64,000 nt of DNA from Bin87 sp965220095 (GCA_965220095.1 CBDCPD010000003.1:62001-126000), one strand, 5' to 3'. Counted from the first letter of the stretch, positions 43,042 to 52,973 are shown. Notes: generated from the sequence alone by a model not told the origin. Translations and numbers: made by a program.

Positions 43042-43911
43042 ATGGAAATCACGAAAGAAATACCCTCGGTCAACTTCCACCTGTGGAAGCCCTGCAACAT
43101 GAGATGCCGGTTCTGCTTCGCCACCTTTCAAGATATCGGACAGGACGTCCTGCCCAAAGGACACCTGCCGCGTGAGGGCTGCCTTTCCGTGGTGGAGGCG
43201 CTGGCCAGCGCGGGGTTCGATAAAATCAACTTCGCCGGCGGCGAACCCACGCTTTGCCCCTGGCTCCCGGACCTGATACGGCGGGCCAAGGAACTGACGT
43301 TCACCACGTCCATGGTCACCAACGGCAGCCGGATCACGCGGGAGTGGCTTGACCAAGTCCACGGTCACTTGGATTGGGCCACCTTGAGCATAGATACGGT
43401 AGATCCGCAGAAATTGGAAGCGTTGGGGCGAACGACCCGAAACGGGCCTCTCAGCGAGGATGACTACCTGGGCGTCATTGATCTGCTGAAGGAGCGGGGG
43501 ATCCGCCTGAAAGTCAACACCGTGGTGACGCGTTGCAACTGCGGCGAGGACCTGACCGGCTTCATCGCCAGAGCGCGACCGGAGCGGTGGAAGCTGCTGC
43601 AGGTGCTTCCCATCAGAGGCCAGAACGACGGTCTGGTCGATGACCAGGTGATCACGCCCGAGCAGTTCGCCGGCTACGTTGCCCGCAACCGAGTCGTGGA
43701 GGCCATGGGCGTCGCGGTGGTTCCGGAGAGCAATGACCTGATGACCGGCAGCTACATGATGGTCGACCCAGCGGGCCGCTTCTTCGACAATACGGCCGAA
43801 ACCCACGTTTACAGCCGTCCCATCCTCGAGATCGGCGTCGATGTCGCGCTGCGGGAGGTATTGGTCGACCCCGACAAATTCCGGTTGCGGGATGGACTGT
43901 ATGATTGGTGA
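43042..43911 (+). CDS. Prokaryotic viperin (radical SAM ddhNTP synthase)
   Basis: A 289-residue radical SAM enzyme of the viperin family, which converts a nucleoside triphosphate to its 3'-deoxy-3',4'-didehydro form, a chain terminator of viral RNA polymerases. ATG 43042 is chosen because GGAG lies six bases upstream. The iron-sulfur motif is CNMRCRFCF (C18, C22, C25). Family signatures follow: NFAGGEPTL, SMVTNGSRIT, ATLSIDTVDP, KVNTVVTRCN, RWKLLQVLPIRGQND, VPESNDLMTGSYMMVDP and, at the end, ILEIGVDVAL and GLYDW. The substrate base cannot be read from sequence. The usual neighbouring nucleotide kinase is absent; an HTH-TPR gene follows 16 bases later. Confidence 0.96.
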   Translation: MEITKEIPSVNFHLWKPCNMRCRFCFATFQDIGQDVLPKGHLPREGCLSVVEALASAGFDKINFAGGEPTLCPWLPDLIRRAKELTFTTSMVTNGSRITREWLDQVHGHLDWATLSIDTVDPQKLEALGRTTRNGPLSEDDYLGVIDLLKERGIRLKVNTVVTRCNCGEDLTGFIARARPERWKLLQVLPIRGQNDGLVDDQVITPEQFAGYVARNRVVEAMGVAVVPESNDLMTGSYMMVDPAGRFFDNTAETHVYSRPILEIGVDVALREVLVDPDKFRLRDGLYDW

Positions 43912-43927
43912 CGAGCACGAGGATAAT

Positions 43928-46489
43928 ATGACGGAACGCGAAGTGACTCCCCGCCTTCCCACCAGTGGCCAGATAATCGGAGCCCTGATCAGCAGGCTGG
44001 GCATCAGGCACCCCAATCTCCAGGATAGAACGGCACGGCGGTATTTCGCCGCAAACCCGGAGCGCCTGGTGAAGGATTCCAGCAGGGCCGAGATCATCGA
44101 GGCCATAGCGGAGGTGCTGACGGACTTCGGATTCATTGCGTCACCCGAGGAGAGGGAAGCCAATTATGAATTGGCGCCGGTGTTGGCTTCCATGCTGCAG
44201 TGGCACGCGGACAACTGGGACTTGTTCCGGTCATTCCTACGGCGAAGGACCATGAGCGTCCTGCCCAGTCATCTCCCGAAGGTCTGGGAGGCCTACGTCA
44301 GGCTTGCTGTCATCGATCTGGCCCTCAGGGTAGCCGCCCATCTGCATCTTGCCGGATCGTCTCCGGCAGCGCTGGACTTACTTGGTTGGGCGAGCCGCAC
44401 AGCCCGAGGAGACTTTCTCAACCGTAAGCGCGAGCAGACCCCCCTCTCTCTGGAGGATTTCGTCGAGAAGGCGGGCGTGACCGACAACACCGTCGATGAT
44501 TGGATGTACCACGGCGCCCGGCCGTCCAATGAAAACCTCACGCAGATAGCTGACGTACTGGCTGACCATATTGAAGGTTCGAACACAGCCAGCATCGCCC
44601 TTGAACTGCGGGTCCTCTACTGGGTCAGCGACGTCGCTACTCTGTTGGCCGAGCACATAGGGGCTGAGGCTGTGGACGAAGCCGTCGGACGATTGCGTCG
44701 GTACGCTGAGGAAGCCTATCGCATAATTGACGACCGGGTCCCTGCCGAAGACCGTCCGGAAGTTCTCACCGTGTTGGCGGACCTGGGCGTTGGTACCCGT
44801 ATTGCGGAACCCCTGCTGGCAGTCCTGATCGAGCAGGAACCGGATGACGAATGGCGGGAGGACCTGAGGTCCACCGGGATGCACTGGGTCCGCCGCGTCC
44901 TCTCGGTCAATCAGAGCGTTCGCCTTGGTGAGGTGGACGATCTTATAGAGAAGACGAAAGGGCGCCTCCTCGAGGACTGGGACGTCAGCAACCCCGAGGC
45001 CTATGCCCATTACCGGCGTTCGCTGGAACTCCAGGTTCAAGGAAGACTCCACGAAGCCCTCGCAGAGGTGGAGACGGCGGCCCGGCTCGACCCGTTGGAT
45101 CCAGCGAACCACTTTACGCTGGGGTCGGTAAAAACCGGCATCGGTGTCGAGCGCGGAGATGCGGCCCTCGTCAACGAGGGGCTGGATGCGTTATGGCTGA
45201 CGGTGGCGCTTGACCCCAAATGGATCCTCCCCTGGACTGAAATCGGATCGACCCTTCACCATACTGACAGACCGGCAGAGGCTGTGAAGCATCTGCGCGG
45301 CGTGAAACCGGAATGCGGCCCGCTGGATTCCCATTACCACAGCACATTGGGAGCTGCGTACTGGAAGTTGGGCCAGCTGTCCGAGGCTCTGGCAGCGTTC
45401 GAGGCAGCCATCGAACTGGACCCCGAGGAGACGTCCACTTTGCTGCCGGCCTCCGAGATCGCGCTGTTGACCGGCGATGGCAGAAAGCACCGGCGATATT
45501 CCAGGCTGGCTCAACATTTCGGAGCGGACGAGGGCACGCTCAAAATCTGGGGAATGCTCCGCGAGTTCGGTAAAAAAGATCAGGACGATGCTGGCACTGA
45601 CGAGCACGACCGTAAGATCGCCGTTATGGATGCCGTCATCAGGCTCAGCCCCGATGACGACTATGCCCACCTCACCAGGGGGCTGGCGCATTTCGCCAAG
45701 GGTGACGACGACCTGGCGATCGCGGACCTGGACGCCGTTCTACAGTTGGACCCGGATCACGCGGCCGCATACATGCTGCGGGGCATCCTGTCCGGAAACC
45801 GGAAGCAGTGGGACCGGATGATCGCCGACATGAGCTCGCTCATCCGGCTCCGGCCTGACAATGCGTTGGCCTATTACCACCGGGGAATAGCCTACGGCGA
45901 ACAGGACGTGCTGGACCAGGCGCTCGGCGACTTGTGCGAAGCCATCCGCCTTGATCCCGGCCATGCCGATGCCCACCGCGTCCGAGGCGATTTTCTTCGG
46001 TACAAAAGAGAGTACGACAAGGCGATCACGGATTTCGACACCGCGCTGCAGCTCGACCCCGAGAATGCGGCAGCCCACCTGGGCCGGGGAGCGGCCTATC
46101 GCATGAAGGGCGCTCTGGCTCATGCCATCGCTGATTATGACGCTACGCTCCGGCTCAAGCCTCAAGATCAGTTTGCCTACCGGTTTCGCGCGGACGCCTA
46201 TGTTGCCAAACGGGAATATGACCTGGCGATCGCAGACTGCAACAGGACATTGAAACTCAATCCACGAGACCCATTAGCTTATTTCACCCGCGGCAATGCT
46301 CACCTATTCAGTGGGCAACTGGAACTGGCGCTGGCGGACTTCAGCACAGCGGTGGAATTCGATCCTACCAGCGGCCGTTCCACTTATGGCCGCGGCCTGG
46401 TTCGCCAGTTACTGGGCGACGACGATGGCGCGGAGGAGGATTTTCAACGCGCTCGCGAGTTGGGGTACAACGACATGGACCTTGAGTGA
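43928..46489 (+). CDS. HTH and tetratricopeptide-repeat protein, viperin neighbour
   Basis: An 853-residue protein. ATG 43928 has GAGG five bases upstream; an alternative ATG at 43901 would overlap the viperin stop. The N-terminal ~300 residues are helical, with a helix-turn-helix-like part (SLEDFVEKAGVTDNTVDDW, NLTQIADVLADHI). The C-terminal ~470 residues are tetratricopeptide repeats, for example YAHYRRSLELQVQGRLHEAL, HYHSTLGAAYWKLGQLSEAL, ALAYYHRGIAYGEQDVLDQA and DPENAAAHLGRGAAY. It is probably a scaffold or sensor that controls viperin expression or activity. Co-transcription with viperin is very likely from the spacing. Confidence 0.85.
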   Translation: MTEREVTPRLPTSGQIIGALISRLGIRHPNLQDRTARRYFAANPERLVKDSSRAEIIEAIAEVLTDFGFIASPEEREANYELAPVLASMLQWHADNWDLFRSFLRRRTMSVLPSHLPKVWEAYVRLAVIDLALRVAAHLHLAGSSPAALDLLGWASRTARGDFLNRKREQTPLSLEDFVEKAGVTDNTVDDWMYHGARPSNENLTQIADVLADHIEGSNTASIALELRVLYWVSDVATLLAEHIGAEAVDEAVGRLRRYAEEAYRIIDDRVPAEDRPEVLTVLADLGVGTRIAEPLLAVLIEQEPDDEWREDLRSTGMHWVRRVLSVNQSVRLGEVDDLIEKTKGRLLEDWDVSNPEAYAHYRRSLELQVQGRLHEALAEVETAARLDPLDPANHFTLGSVKTGIGVERGDAALVNEGLDALWLTVALDPKWILPWTEIGSTLHHTDRPAEAVKHLRGVKPECGPLDSHYHSTLGAAYWKLGQLSEALAAFEAAIELDPEETSTLLPASEIALLTGDGRKHRRYSRLAQHFGADEGTLKIWGMLREFGKKDQDDAGTDEHDRKIAVMDAVIRLSPDDDYAHLTRGLAHFAKGDDDLAIADLDAVLQLDPDHAAAYMLRGILSGNRKQWDRMIADMSSLIRLRPDNALAYYHRGIAYGEQDVLDQALGDLCEAIRLDPGHADAHRVRGDFLRYKREYDKAITDFDTALQLDPENAAAHLGRGAAYRMKGALAHAIADYDATLRLKPQDQFAYRFRADAYVAKREYDLAIADCNRTLKLNPRDPLAYFTRGNAHLFSGQLELALADFSTAVEFDPTSGRSTYGRGLVRQLLGDDDGAEEDFQRARELGYNDMDLE

Positions 46490-46528
46490 TGAGGTTCAGA
46501 CGGCAGCGCCGCTTCCACGCACTGGGTC

Positions 46529-46906
46529 CTACTCATGGTACGTATGGCTATGCATCGGGTGAGTTGGATCGCTGTACATCTCAGCCGGCGTTAGCCTGCG
46601 CTCAAACATATAGCGCGTATCGGGGCACGTCATCGCATCTGCTCCGCCCCCGAACTGATGGAGCAGGACCTTCAGCTGGTAATGGAATGGACCCTCGTCG
46701 TGGCACCAGCTGTTTGACGTGTGGGAGAAGTGCTTGTCCTTGCCGCGGTTTCGGCGTGCCTTCCCATCCACGAACTATCCCCTGCCGTCCTTGACCACGA
46801 TGCAGTTTCCACAGGTGTAACACACTAGACCAGCCTCGCCACGTTGCACATCAGCTAGTGTAACCAGCCGACCGTTCCTGATGGCGTACTGAATCGTGGA
46901 TGGCAT
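46529..46906 (-). pseudogene. CoiA-like zinc-binding protein interrupted by an amber codon
   Basis: ATG 46906 has GGGAG eight bases upstream and opens PSTIQYAIRNGRLVTLAD, followed by VCYTCGNCIVVKDGRG, then TAG at 46775-46777. The same frame continues FVDGKARRNRGKDKHFSHT, CHDEGPFHYQLKVLLHQF to 46529. This is the N-terminal pattern of competence protein CoiA (CxxC, HFAH, E..H...K). The nuclease domain of full CoiA is absent. Either the gene is dead or two short products (43 and about 80 residues) remain. Confidence 0.6.
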
Positions 46907-47083
46907 TGTTTTCTCCCGTGAGATATCGCGCAGCATCAATCTGTGTCTTGCTGGCTGGCCCACCGCCCAGGCTATGGTTCTCCGCAAGGTGGGTGTGGCG
47001 AGACAACGTGGTAATCCATTCTCTGGTCGTCCGTTCCTGTTGCGCAGGCCATCACTGCGGTAACCCAACGGATCCAGCCGGTG

Positions 47084-48574
47084 TCAGAGTCTACCCGACA
47101 AGGCGCTGATCAGGCCGAACGCGTGGTCTCTCGTATTTCCGTCCTGCACTATTCCGTTGACGCGAACCGCTTTTCTGATCGGAGCGGAAAGGTTTTCAGC
47201 ATGCACTACGCATTCGATAACTCCTGCCACGTCGTCGGTAGTGCTGACGCAGATCTCAACGTCGAAGCGTTCTTCGCCAATGCCATGCCGCCATTGTTCG
47301 CACTCCAAGCTGAACGAATTAACCGGTTCATCCGGCCGCCTTGGCTTGTAGTAGAAACTATTTGGGTCCCTCCGCCGATCCCGATCATCGAGCAATACAT
47401 TCGGGTAGGCCAGTGATGGCAGGTCAGTGATCCAGTTCCTTAGTCCAGCCAACTGGCGCAAGGGAGATTCCCACCGTCCCCGAGGTGGCTTGGGAGGAGG
47501 TGGGAGCCTTAGATCCTCCTGCAGTTCTGCCATAGGTCTGTCGTCGATCTCATCCCATGGCAGCGACACGTCCAAATTGCCCTTCGAGACGATATCCAGC
47601 AAGGCATCTTTCCCAGGCCGTGTCCCACCGTTCTCTACCAAAAAACGGATAGCGGGACGTCCCGCACTTCGTTGCAGCGCCAGGTGAAGGTTTGAAAATA
47701 TCCGTCGGCAATGACCGATCCACTCCGGATAGTCCTCTTTGCGGTATTTGGCGATGTCCTGCTGCGAGGCAGGTACGAAAACCTCCCCTATCCTTGCTGA
47801 TCTTATGATGAGATCGAGGGAAGACGCCGAAGAGAGGTTCTCTCGCCTCGGCCGTTCAGTGGAAGCGAAATCGCTGCTCACTGGGTATCTGGATTTGAGT
47901 GCCTCGATCAACTCTGAGATTTCGCTTTCAGTGAGCGGCTCGAAAATCTGGCATTGGAATTCCAGCACTTCGATTTCCCGATCGCCAGCATCCACGCATC
48001 GGATCGTAAACTCCGGCTCTGCCTTCTTGAGGCGGTTGATCTCCTCCTTCAGACGCGCATTCTCGCGTTCGGTGAGACTGTTCTCAGGTGCGAGAAGCCA
48101 GCTATCCGGTATCAGCACGAAAGGCATCCCCAAACTTCTTGCGGTCATCATTGGACCGCCGTCGTGGGTCAACAAACGCACGTCCGAGCTGGGATGTTCG
48201 CGACTGTATCTATAGCAGCACCCGACAATCTCATCGTCGGGCTTGCTGTAATCGAGCCGGTCTTCCAGTTCCGGACTGGGCCTGCTCAAGGCCTCCAGAT
48301 ATAGTTCGACTCGTGGACCACTTTCCCGGATCACGTCGTAGCCATCTTCACCGGTGGCAATGTCTCGGAACGTTTGATACGTCTTCCGGGCGCGTTGGCC
48401 CACCCGATCGTTGCCTCGGTTCTTCTGGTTGTCGATCTCCCTTTGAACCGGGCGGCAGACCAGCAAGTGCACCTCGTCAAAGTCGTCCCACTGGGTCCAA
48501 TCAATTTGCTGTAGCGGAAGACATTGGATGAACAGATTGGTATCGGGAAAAAGATAGAGGGCCCGGTTTGGCAT
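47084..48574 (-). CDS. Large PIN-domain protein
   Basis: A 496-residue protein; start ATG 48574 chosen because AGGAG lies six bases upstream. The N-terminal PIN nuclease domain shows LYLFPDTNLFIQ (first Asp), LLVCRPVQREIDNQK (Glu), DDEIVGCCYRY and VRLLTHDGGPMMTARS (last Asp pair). A coiled coil follows (LTERENARLKEEINRLKK) and then a ~280-residue region I do not recognise (IGEVFVPASQQDIAKYRKE). It begins 37 bases after the broken helicase-nuclease gene on the same strand, so it was probably co-transcribed with it. A toxin-like or antiviral RNase is the likely role. Confidence 0.82.
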   Translation of the reverse strand: MPNRALYLFPDTNLFIQCLPLQQIDWTQWDDFDEVHLLVCRPVQREIDNQKNRGNDRVGQRARKTYQTFRDIATGEDGYDVIRESGPRVELYLEALSRPSPELEDRLDYSKPDDEIVGCCYRYSREHPSSDVRLLTHDGGPMMTARSLGMPFVLIPDSWLLAPENSLTERENARLKEEINRLKKAEPEFTIRCVDAGDREIEVLEFQCQIFEPLTESEISELIEALKSRYPVSSDFASTERPRRENLSSASSLDLIIRSARIGEVFVPASQQDIAKYRKEDYPEWIGHCRRIFSNLHLALQRSAGRPAIRFLVENGGTRPGKDALLDIVSKGNLDVSLPWDEIDDRPMAELQEDLRLPPPPKPPRGRWESPLRQLAGLRNWITDLPSLAYPNVLLDDRDRRRDPNSFYYKPRRPDEPVNSFSLECEQWRHGIGEERFDVEICVSTTDDVAGVIECVVHAENLSAPIRKAVRVNGIVQDGNTRDHAFGLISALSGRL

Positions 48575-48611
48575 TATCTCTCCTCGCTCGGCAACGATGC
48601 TCACACTGGCT

Positions 48612-51247
48612 TTATGGGGCCAGTTCCGTTGGGGTCCAACCGTCGCCCCGGTAGTGCCAAGCGTGGTGCGGTCCCTGACCCAGGATGAGCACATCACCGC
48701 TGCAACCCGCGCTCAATATCCACTGGGCTACGTCCATGGGGAACTCGCTCACCGGCTTGACCTCGGCATACACGTCGACGCCGTCCAGCGCCAACCGGAA
48801 ATCAGGCATCCAGCCGTCGAACTGTACCGGCTCGTACTCCCAGGCAATCCCCCGCCGGTCGAAGTACGCCGCCCACCGGGCCTCCAGCTGGCTGCGAAAG
48901 GCGGTGCCCTGGTACTCCGTGATGATGGGAGTCTGCTCAGGGCCCAGGGTGTGCGGCACCACGGCAGCCGCCCACCGGTGCAGCGCGACCGCAGTATCCT
49001 CTCGGAGCAACCCTTCCCCCTTCGAACGCTGTCCCGGCTGGCGGGCTATCTCCAGCAGCGCCTGGGCGTAGCGGCCCAGATTGTCGGCGATGGTTTTCGA
49101 CAATCCCAACCCACCGCCCACCTTGTCCCAGATGACAATGGCGCGGTCAACCTCGCTGCTGCGCCCGTCGCGGACCACCTGGACGTTCTGGTGCGGATGT
49201 CGGCGGGATGGATGGCTTCCCGGCTGCACATCACCGTCCGGAGGGCCCGGGCCACGTCCCGCCTGGTATTGGCGTCGTCGAACCAGTCCTCCCAGATGAT
49301 GATCACCGTGGCCGTGGTGCGTAAATTGGTGGCGATCTTAGGTATTCCCTCGGCGCCGTAGTTGACGTCCCGCCATTCAGTATCGCCCGGCTCGCGTATG
49401 GAACACCCCACGATCCGCTCCCAGGCCACCGCCTGGGCGTGGGCGCAGTACTCCAGGTGTCCTTGTTCTGACACGTGGGGTTGTTGCAGCGTGACGGTGG
49501 CGCCACTGCGGTTGATGGGCCGCGTCTCTCGGGGCAGAGCATGGCGCGCCGTGATCACCGTCTTGCCGCCGGACTCCCGCCAGCCCAGGATGGAATACGA
49601 CTGCTTGGCGTGGAAGTAGGCGGCCAGGGGGTAGGCGTCCCGTGCCGCCTCCCGACGGGTCACCTCGCTGGTCAGCAGTTCCATCTCGCCGCCCGGCATC
49701 AGCTGCACGATGCGCGCACGCCCATCGGCGGCGTCCCGGATGTCGTTGCGGTGGGGCTGCTGGGGATCCCCCGTCTGGAACTCCGGCGCGTAGTGGTCGC
49801 CACGGGCGATCTCCCGTAGCGTCTGGGGCAGCTGCTCCGGCCAGGCGTCGGTGGGAGACGGGATGGCCCTTTCCATGCCGTTGAGATCGGTCTCCTTGGC
49901 CAGGCAGCGGCCGTGGGTGTTCTTGATGTTGGGGTTGGATGGATACAGCCGGGCCGGCTCCACCGGCTGATGCCAGTAGGTCTCGAGACTGTCCTCGTGG
50001 AACTGGAAGGCGTGCCGCGGCGCCACGATGATGAACCGTCCTGTGCCGGTGCGTCCCACCCGTCCGGCCCGCTGCCTGACCCGGCCCACCGAGTGGGGCA
50101 GGCCCAGGTTGAAGCCCACCTGCAGGTCGGGGATGTCGATGCCCAGCTCCATGGCGCTGGTGCTGGCCAGCCCTCGAATATCGCCGGCCTTGAGCGCCTC
50201 CTCGATGCGCTCCCGGCGCATCAGGCCCGAGCGATACGCCATAGCGTCCCGGGACTCCACGATGATGGCGTCCTCGGTGATGCTGCGCGCCGCCTCAATA
50301 CCGGCAGCGGCGCGCTCCGCCAGCTGCCGGTCGTCCACGAAGGCGATGTACGACCGGGCGGGATCGTCGTTGATCACCTCCCGCACCGCCGCCTGCAGGT
50401 CCCTCCAGCCCTCGTCGTGGGGCTCCCGTCCGACGGCGTGCTGAACGGTGAGCTCGGCTCGGGGACTGCCGTTGTAGCGGTCGTCCACCACCTGGAAGGG
50501 CAAACCGGTCAGCGTTTCGAGGTGCTGGGCCGGATTGTGGATGGTGGCGCTGGCCGCGATCACCCGTAGCGGTTCGAACTGCGCCATCAGCTCCCTGCGC
50601 TTCTGCTGCAGCCGGTGCAGGAGGTAGAGACAGTGGGTACCCAGCGCGCCGTCGTAGGTGTGGGCCTCGTCCAGGATTAGAAAGGCCAGGTTGGACAGGA
50701 AGCGGCGCACGTTGTACTGGGTGTTCTGCACCTCCCGTAGGTCGTGGCGCAGCGGCCGCTTGCCGTAGAGGGGCTCCGAGTAGGCCATCAGCCACTGCTG
50801 GATCACGTCGGGGGTCATCAGGGCCAACCGGGTGCGCTGGAGGATCTGCCTCCGCTCGGTGAGGTCGCGCACGTCGCCGTCGATCCGGTTGATGTCGGCG
50901 GGGTCCAGCCCTGCGGCCTCCGCCATGTTCCGCCAGCGGAGGACCTGGTCCCGGGCCAGGGCCTTGATGGGGTAGATGGCAATCGCCGTGGCGTTGGGAT
51001 GAGTGGCCAGATGGTGCAGGGTGGGCGCCTGGAAGACCAGGGACTTGCCGCTGGCGGTGCCGGTGCTGATCACCAGGTTGTGGCCCTGGCTCACGAGTTC
51101 CAGCCCCATGGCCTGGTGGAGGTACAGCTGGCCACCGCCCGTCTGGGCCTGCACCGCGGGCCATGCTGGGCTGCCGGCCAGCCAGGCGGGCGTTTCGCCG
51201 TGGCGGGCCTCCTGGCCGGGGATGGTGATCTCGTCGCGAACGTTCAT
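48612..51247 (-). pseudogene. Helicase-nuclease fusion gene, copy 2, frameshifted
   Basis: Nearly the same protein as encoded at 35624-38287, with ATG 51247. The first 718 or so codons keep all helicase motifs (STGTASGKS, LDEAHTYDG, ASATIHNPAQH, RAGRVGRTG). Near 49189-49195 one unit of a tandem TGGTGCG repeat, present twice in copy 1 (36207-36220), is missing, so the frame shifts after HPADIRT. The remaining part continues in the next frame from QNVQVVRDGRSSEV to the nuclease motifs (MPDFRLALDG, YAEVKPVSEF) and ends at 48612. Two separate products, helicase and nuclease, are conceivable but the gene is probably broken. Confidence 0.9.
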
Positions 51248-51325
51248 GATGTCGTGGCAATGGTCAGGTCACCGGGTCATCTACGCACATGTCCGGCGTC
51301 CAAGCAATGGCAGGCACGACGTAAA

Positions 51326-51727
51326 CTACCAGACGGTGGCCACCCGATCCGACGCTGCCAGCACCTCGTCCCGGGTCACCACCGGCGCGCCCAGCACATC
51401 CGCCTCCGCGGCGATCAGCCGGTCGTGCATCTCTGGAACCTCGGGAAACCGGTCCAGCCTCTCCAGTTGTGCCCGGCCCAACTCGGACAATTCTATCCCG
51501 CTCACCGAGTCCAGCGCTTCCAACAATGCCGACGGTTCCAGGGGACTGCCCAGTTTCACCGACAGGTAGTAGAACTCGGCCACCACGATGGCGGGAACCA
51601 CCACCGTGGCGTTGCCGGTCTCCGCCAGCTGGAAGACGGCGCTGGCGGCGATACTGAGGCGCTCCGGGGACCGGAAATACCACCAGAGGGCGTGGGTGTC
51701 GGCAACGAACCGGCTCCGGCTAACCAT
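51326..51727 (-). CDS. VapC-type PIN toxin
   Basis: A 133-residue PIN-domain ribonuclease toxin; start ATG 51727 overlaps the antitoxin stop by eight bases. FVADTHALWWYF gives the first Asp, VPAIVVAEFYYL the conserved Glu, and EMHDRLIAAEADVLGAPVVTRDEVL the later Asp residues. The length is typical of VapC (about 130). Such toxins cleave initiator tRNA or rRNA in studied cases. It pairs with the Phd/YefM-like antitoxin just upstream. Confidence 0.92.
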   Translation of the reverse strand: MVSRSRFVADTHALWWYFRSPERLSIAASAVFQLAETGNATVVVPAIVVAEFYYLSVKLGSPLEPSALLEALDSVSGIELSELGRAQLERLDRFPEVPEMHDRLIAAEADVLGAPVVTRDEVLAASDRVATVW

Positions 51728-52010
51728 CGATGTCCCCGGACACCCCGTCGGGCAACTGCTCCCGAGTCTCCCAGATGCCCTTGATGTCCTGGAAGTCCTG
51801 GTAGCCAGCGTCGGGCAGTTGGGAGAGCGCGCCTCGCAGCGTGGACAGGGAGGGTTTGTCGTCGGCGCCGGCATCCACCGCCGTGAGCCGTCCGCACGGA
51901 CGTCCCCGGCGCGTGATGATCACCTCATCGCCGTGGTCCAGGTCCCGGAGTATCTCACTGAGATGGGCCTTCGCTTCCCTGATGCTATATGTGGTCATGT
52001 CGTCCGCCAT
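51720..52010 (-). CDS. Phd/YefM-type antitoxin
   Basis: A 96-residue antitoxin from ATG 52010 (ATG 51998 is an alternative). The N-terminal DNA-binding domain reads TTYSIREAKAHLSEILRDL and GDEVIITRRGRPCGRL, classic for Phd/YefM. The C-terminus (GIWETREQLPDG) would neutralise the PIN toxin. The TAG overlaps the toxin ATG. Autoregulation of the pair is expected. Confidence 0.9.
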   Translation of the reverse strand: MADDMTTYSIREAKAHLSEILRDLDHGDEVIITRRGRPCGRLTAVDAGADDKPSLSTLRGALSQLPDAGYQDFQDIKGIWETREQLPDGVSGDIDG

Positions 52011-52132
52011 GTGAAGGTCATGTTGATGTGCCATTGTGACCACATTCTATCACGGCATATGCAGCGTCCCGCCGGTTCATGGGGATAACCGGTCTGGAGC
52101 GTCTCCCATCAGGCAATGCCGGCTGGCGTCGA

Positions 52133-52603
52133 TCATCCGCCGTGAGGATTCCAATGCCAGAATGACTGGTGGCCGATGGCCGGCGCCGGATTCGGCAGCG
52201 CCGCCACGTCGGCCAGGAACCACAACCAGCGGCCGGGGCTGAAGTCACCCCAAGGGTCGGTCCGAGTCTGCCCCAGACCCACGGCGCACCCTACCTCGGT
52301 GGAAAGGTCATGCACCGCGTGGCCGGTCACAGGGTGGACGTGCTCCACACGAACCATGCCGGCTAGGGTGGCGGTGGCCAGCACCGCACCCGCCGGGATG
52401 GCCCTATGCCAGTCCTCGCCCAGACGAGCGCGCATCTCATTTTCGATGGTAACGCCGGACTTCCTGACCACTCGTTTGCCGGCGTGAATGGCGACGGTCT
52501 GACCCACCAGCCTGGCCGGCGCCGGCCAGGCTCTGGTTTCGACCGTCTTAACGCCCAGGGTAATCAGCGATGCCCAGGGCTGGTGCAAGGTGATGGCGTA
52601 CAT
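52133..52603 (-). CDS. ASCH-domain protein
   Basis: A 156-residue protein with the ASCH/PUA-like fold: YAITLHQPWASLITLG, VETRAWPAPARLVGQTVAIH at the front, and WGDFSPGRWLWFLADV at the back. ASCH domains bind RNA or modified nucleosides and occur in accessory regions; no catalytic assignment can be made. It lies 26 bases downstream of the small zinc-finger gene on the same strand. Confidence 0.85.
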   Translation of the reverse strand: MYAITLHQPWASLITLGVKTVETRAWPAPARLVGQTVAIHAGKRVVRKSGVTIENEMRARLGEDWHRAIPAGAVLATATLAGMVRVEHVHPVTGHAVHDLSTEVGCAVGLGQTRTDPWGDFSPGRWLWFLADVAALPNPAPAIGHQSFWHWNPHGG

Positions 52604-52628
52604 CCGGCGGCCGCGTCTCAGAGCACGG

Positions 52629-52832
52629 TCACTGCCGCGAGTTGACGAAGGCGATATCGGGGCCAGCTCCGACCCTGACCTCCTTGATTACGCCGGCGAC
52701 CACGGCGGCTTTGATGACGTGGTGGCGGCAGTAGGTCTGGCCGGCTAACTGGTACAGGCTTTTCACATAGTTGGTGTGGGGAGCCCGGGCGGGCGGCTCT
52801 AGTTCTTTTCCACAGGCAACGCAACTGGGCAT
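52629..52832 (-). CDS. Small zinc-finger-like protein
   Basis: A 67-residue product from ATG 52832, which has a near-consensus GGAGGTGA six bases upstream. It begins PSCVACGKELEPPARAP and has YCRHHVIKAAVVAGVI, giving a probable CxxC...CxxH zinc site. The function is unknown; it probably forms an operon with the ASCH gene that follows 26 bases later. Confidence 0.7.
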   Translation of the reverse strand: MPSCVACGKELEPPARAPHTNYVKSLYQLAGQTYCRHHVIKAAVVAGVIKEVRVGAGPDIAFVNSRQ

Positions 52833-52973
52833 GGCTTTCACCTCCGGGTGATTTATGGTGTTGCCCAAATTGTAGTGAAAGCGTCCCCGAACTCGGTTGT
52901 CCTTTTCCCCGACCCGCCGTTGCCATGGCGCAGAACGATATCGATTGGCATGTCATGGAATGGATTGCAGTCC

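Noticed and set aside
42697..44163. Minus-strand open frame of 488 codons opposite viperin
   Set aside because: The plus strand carries every viperin signature; the antisense translation has none.
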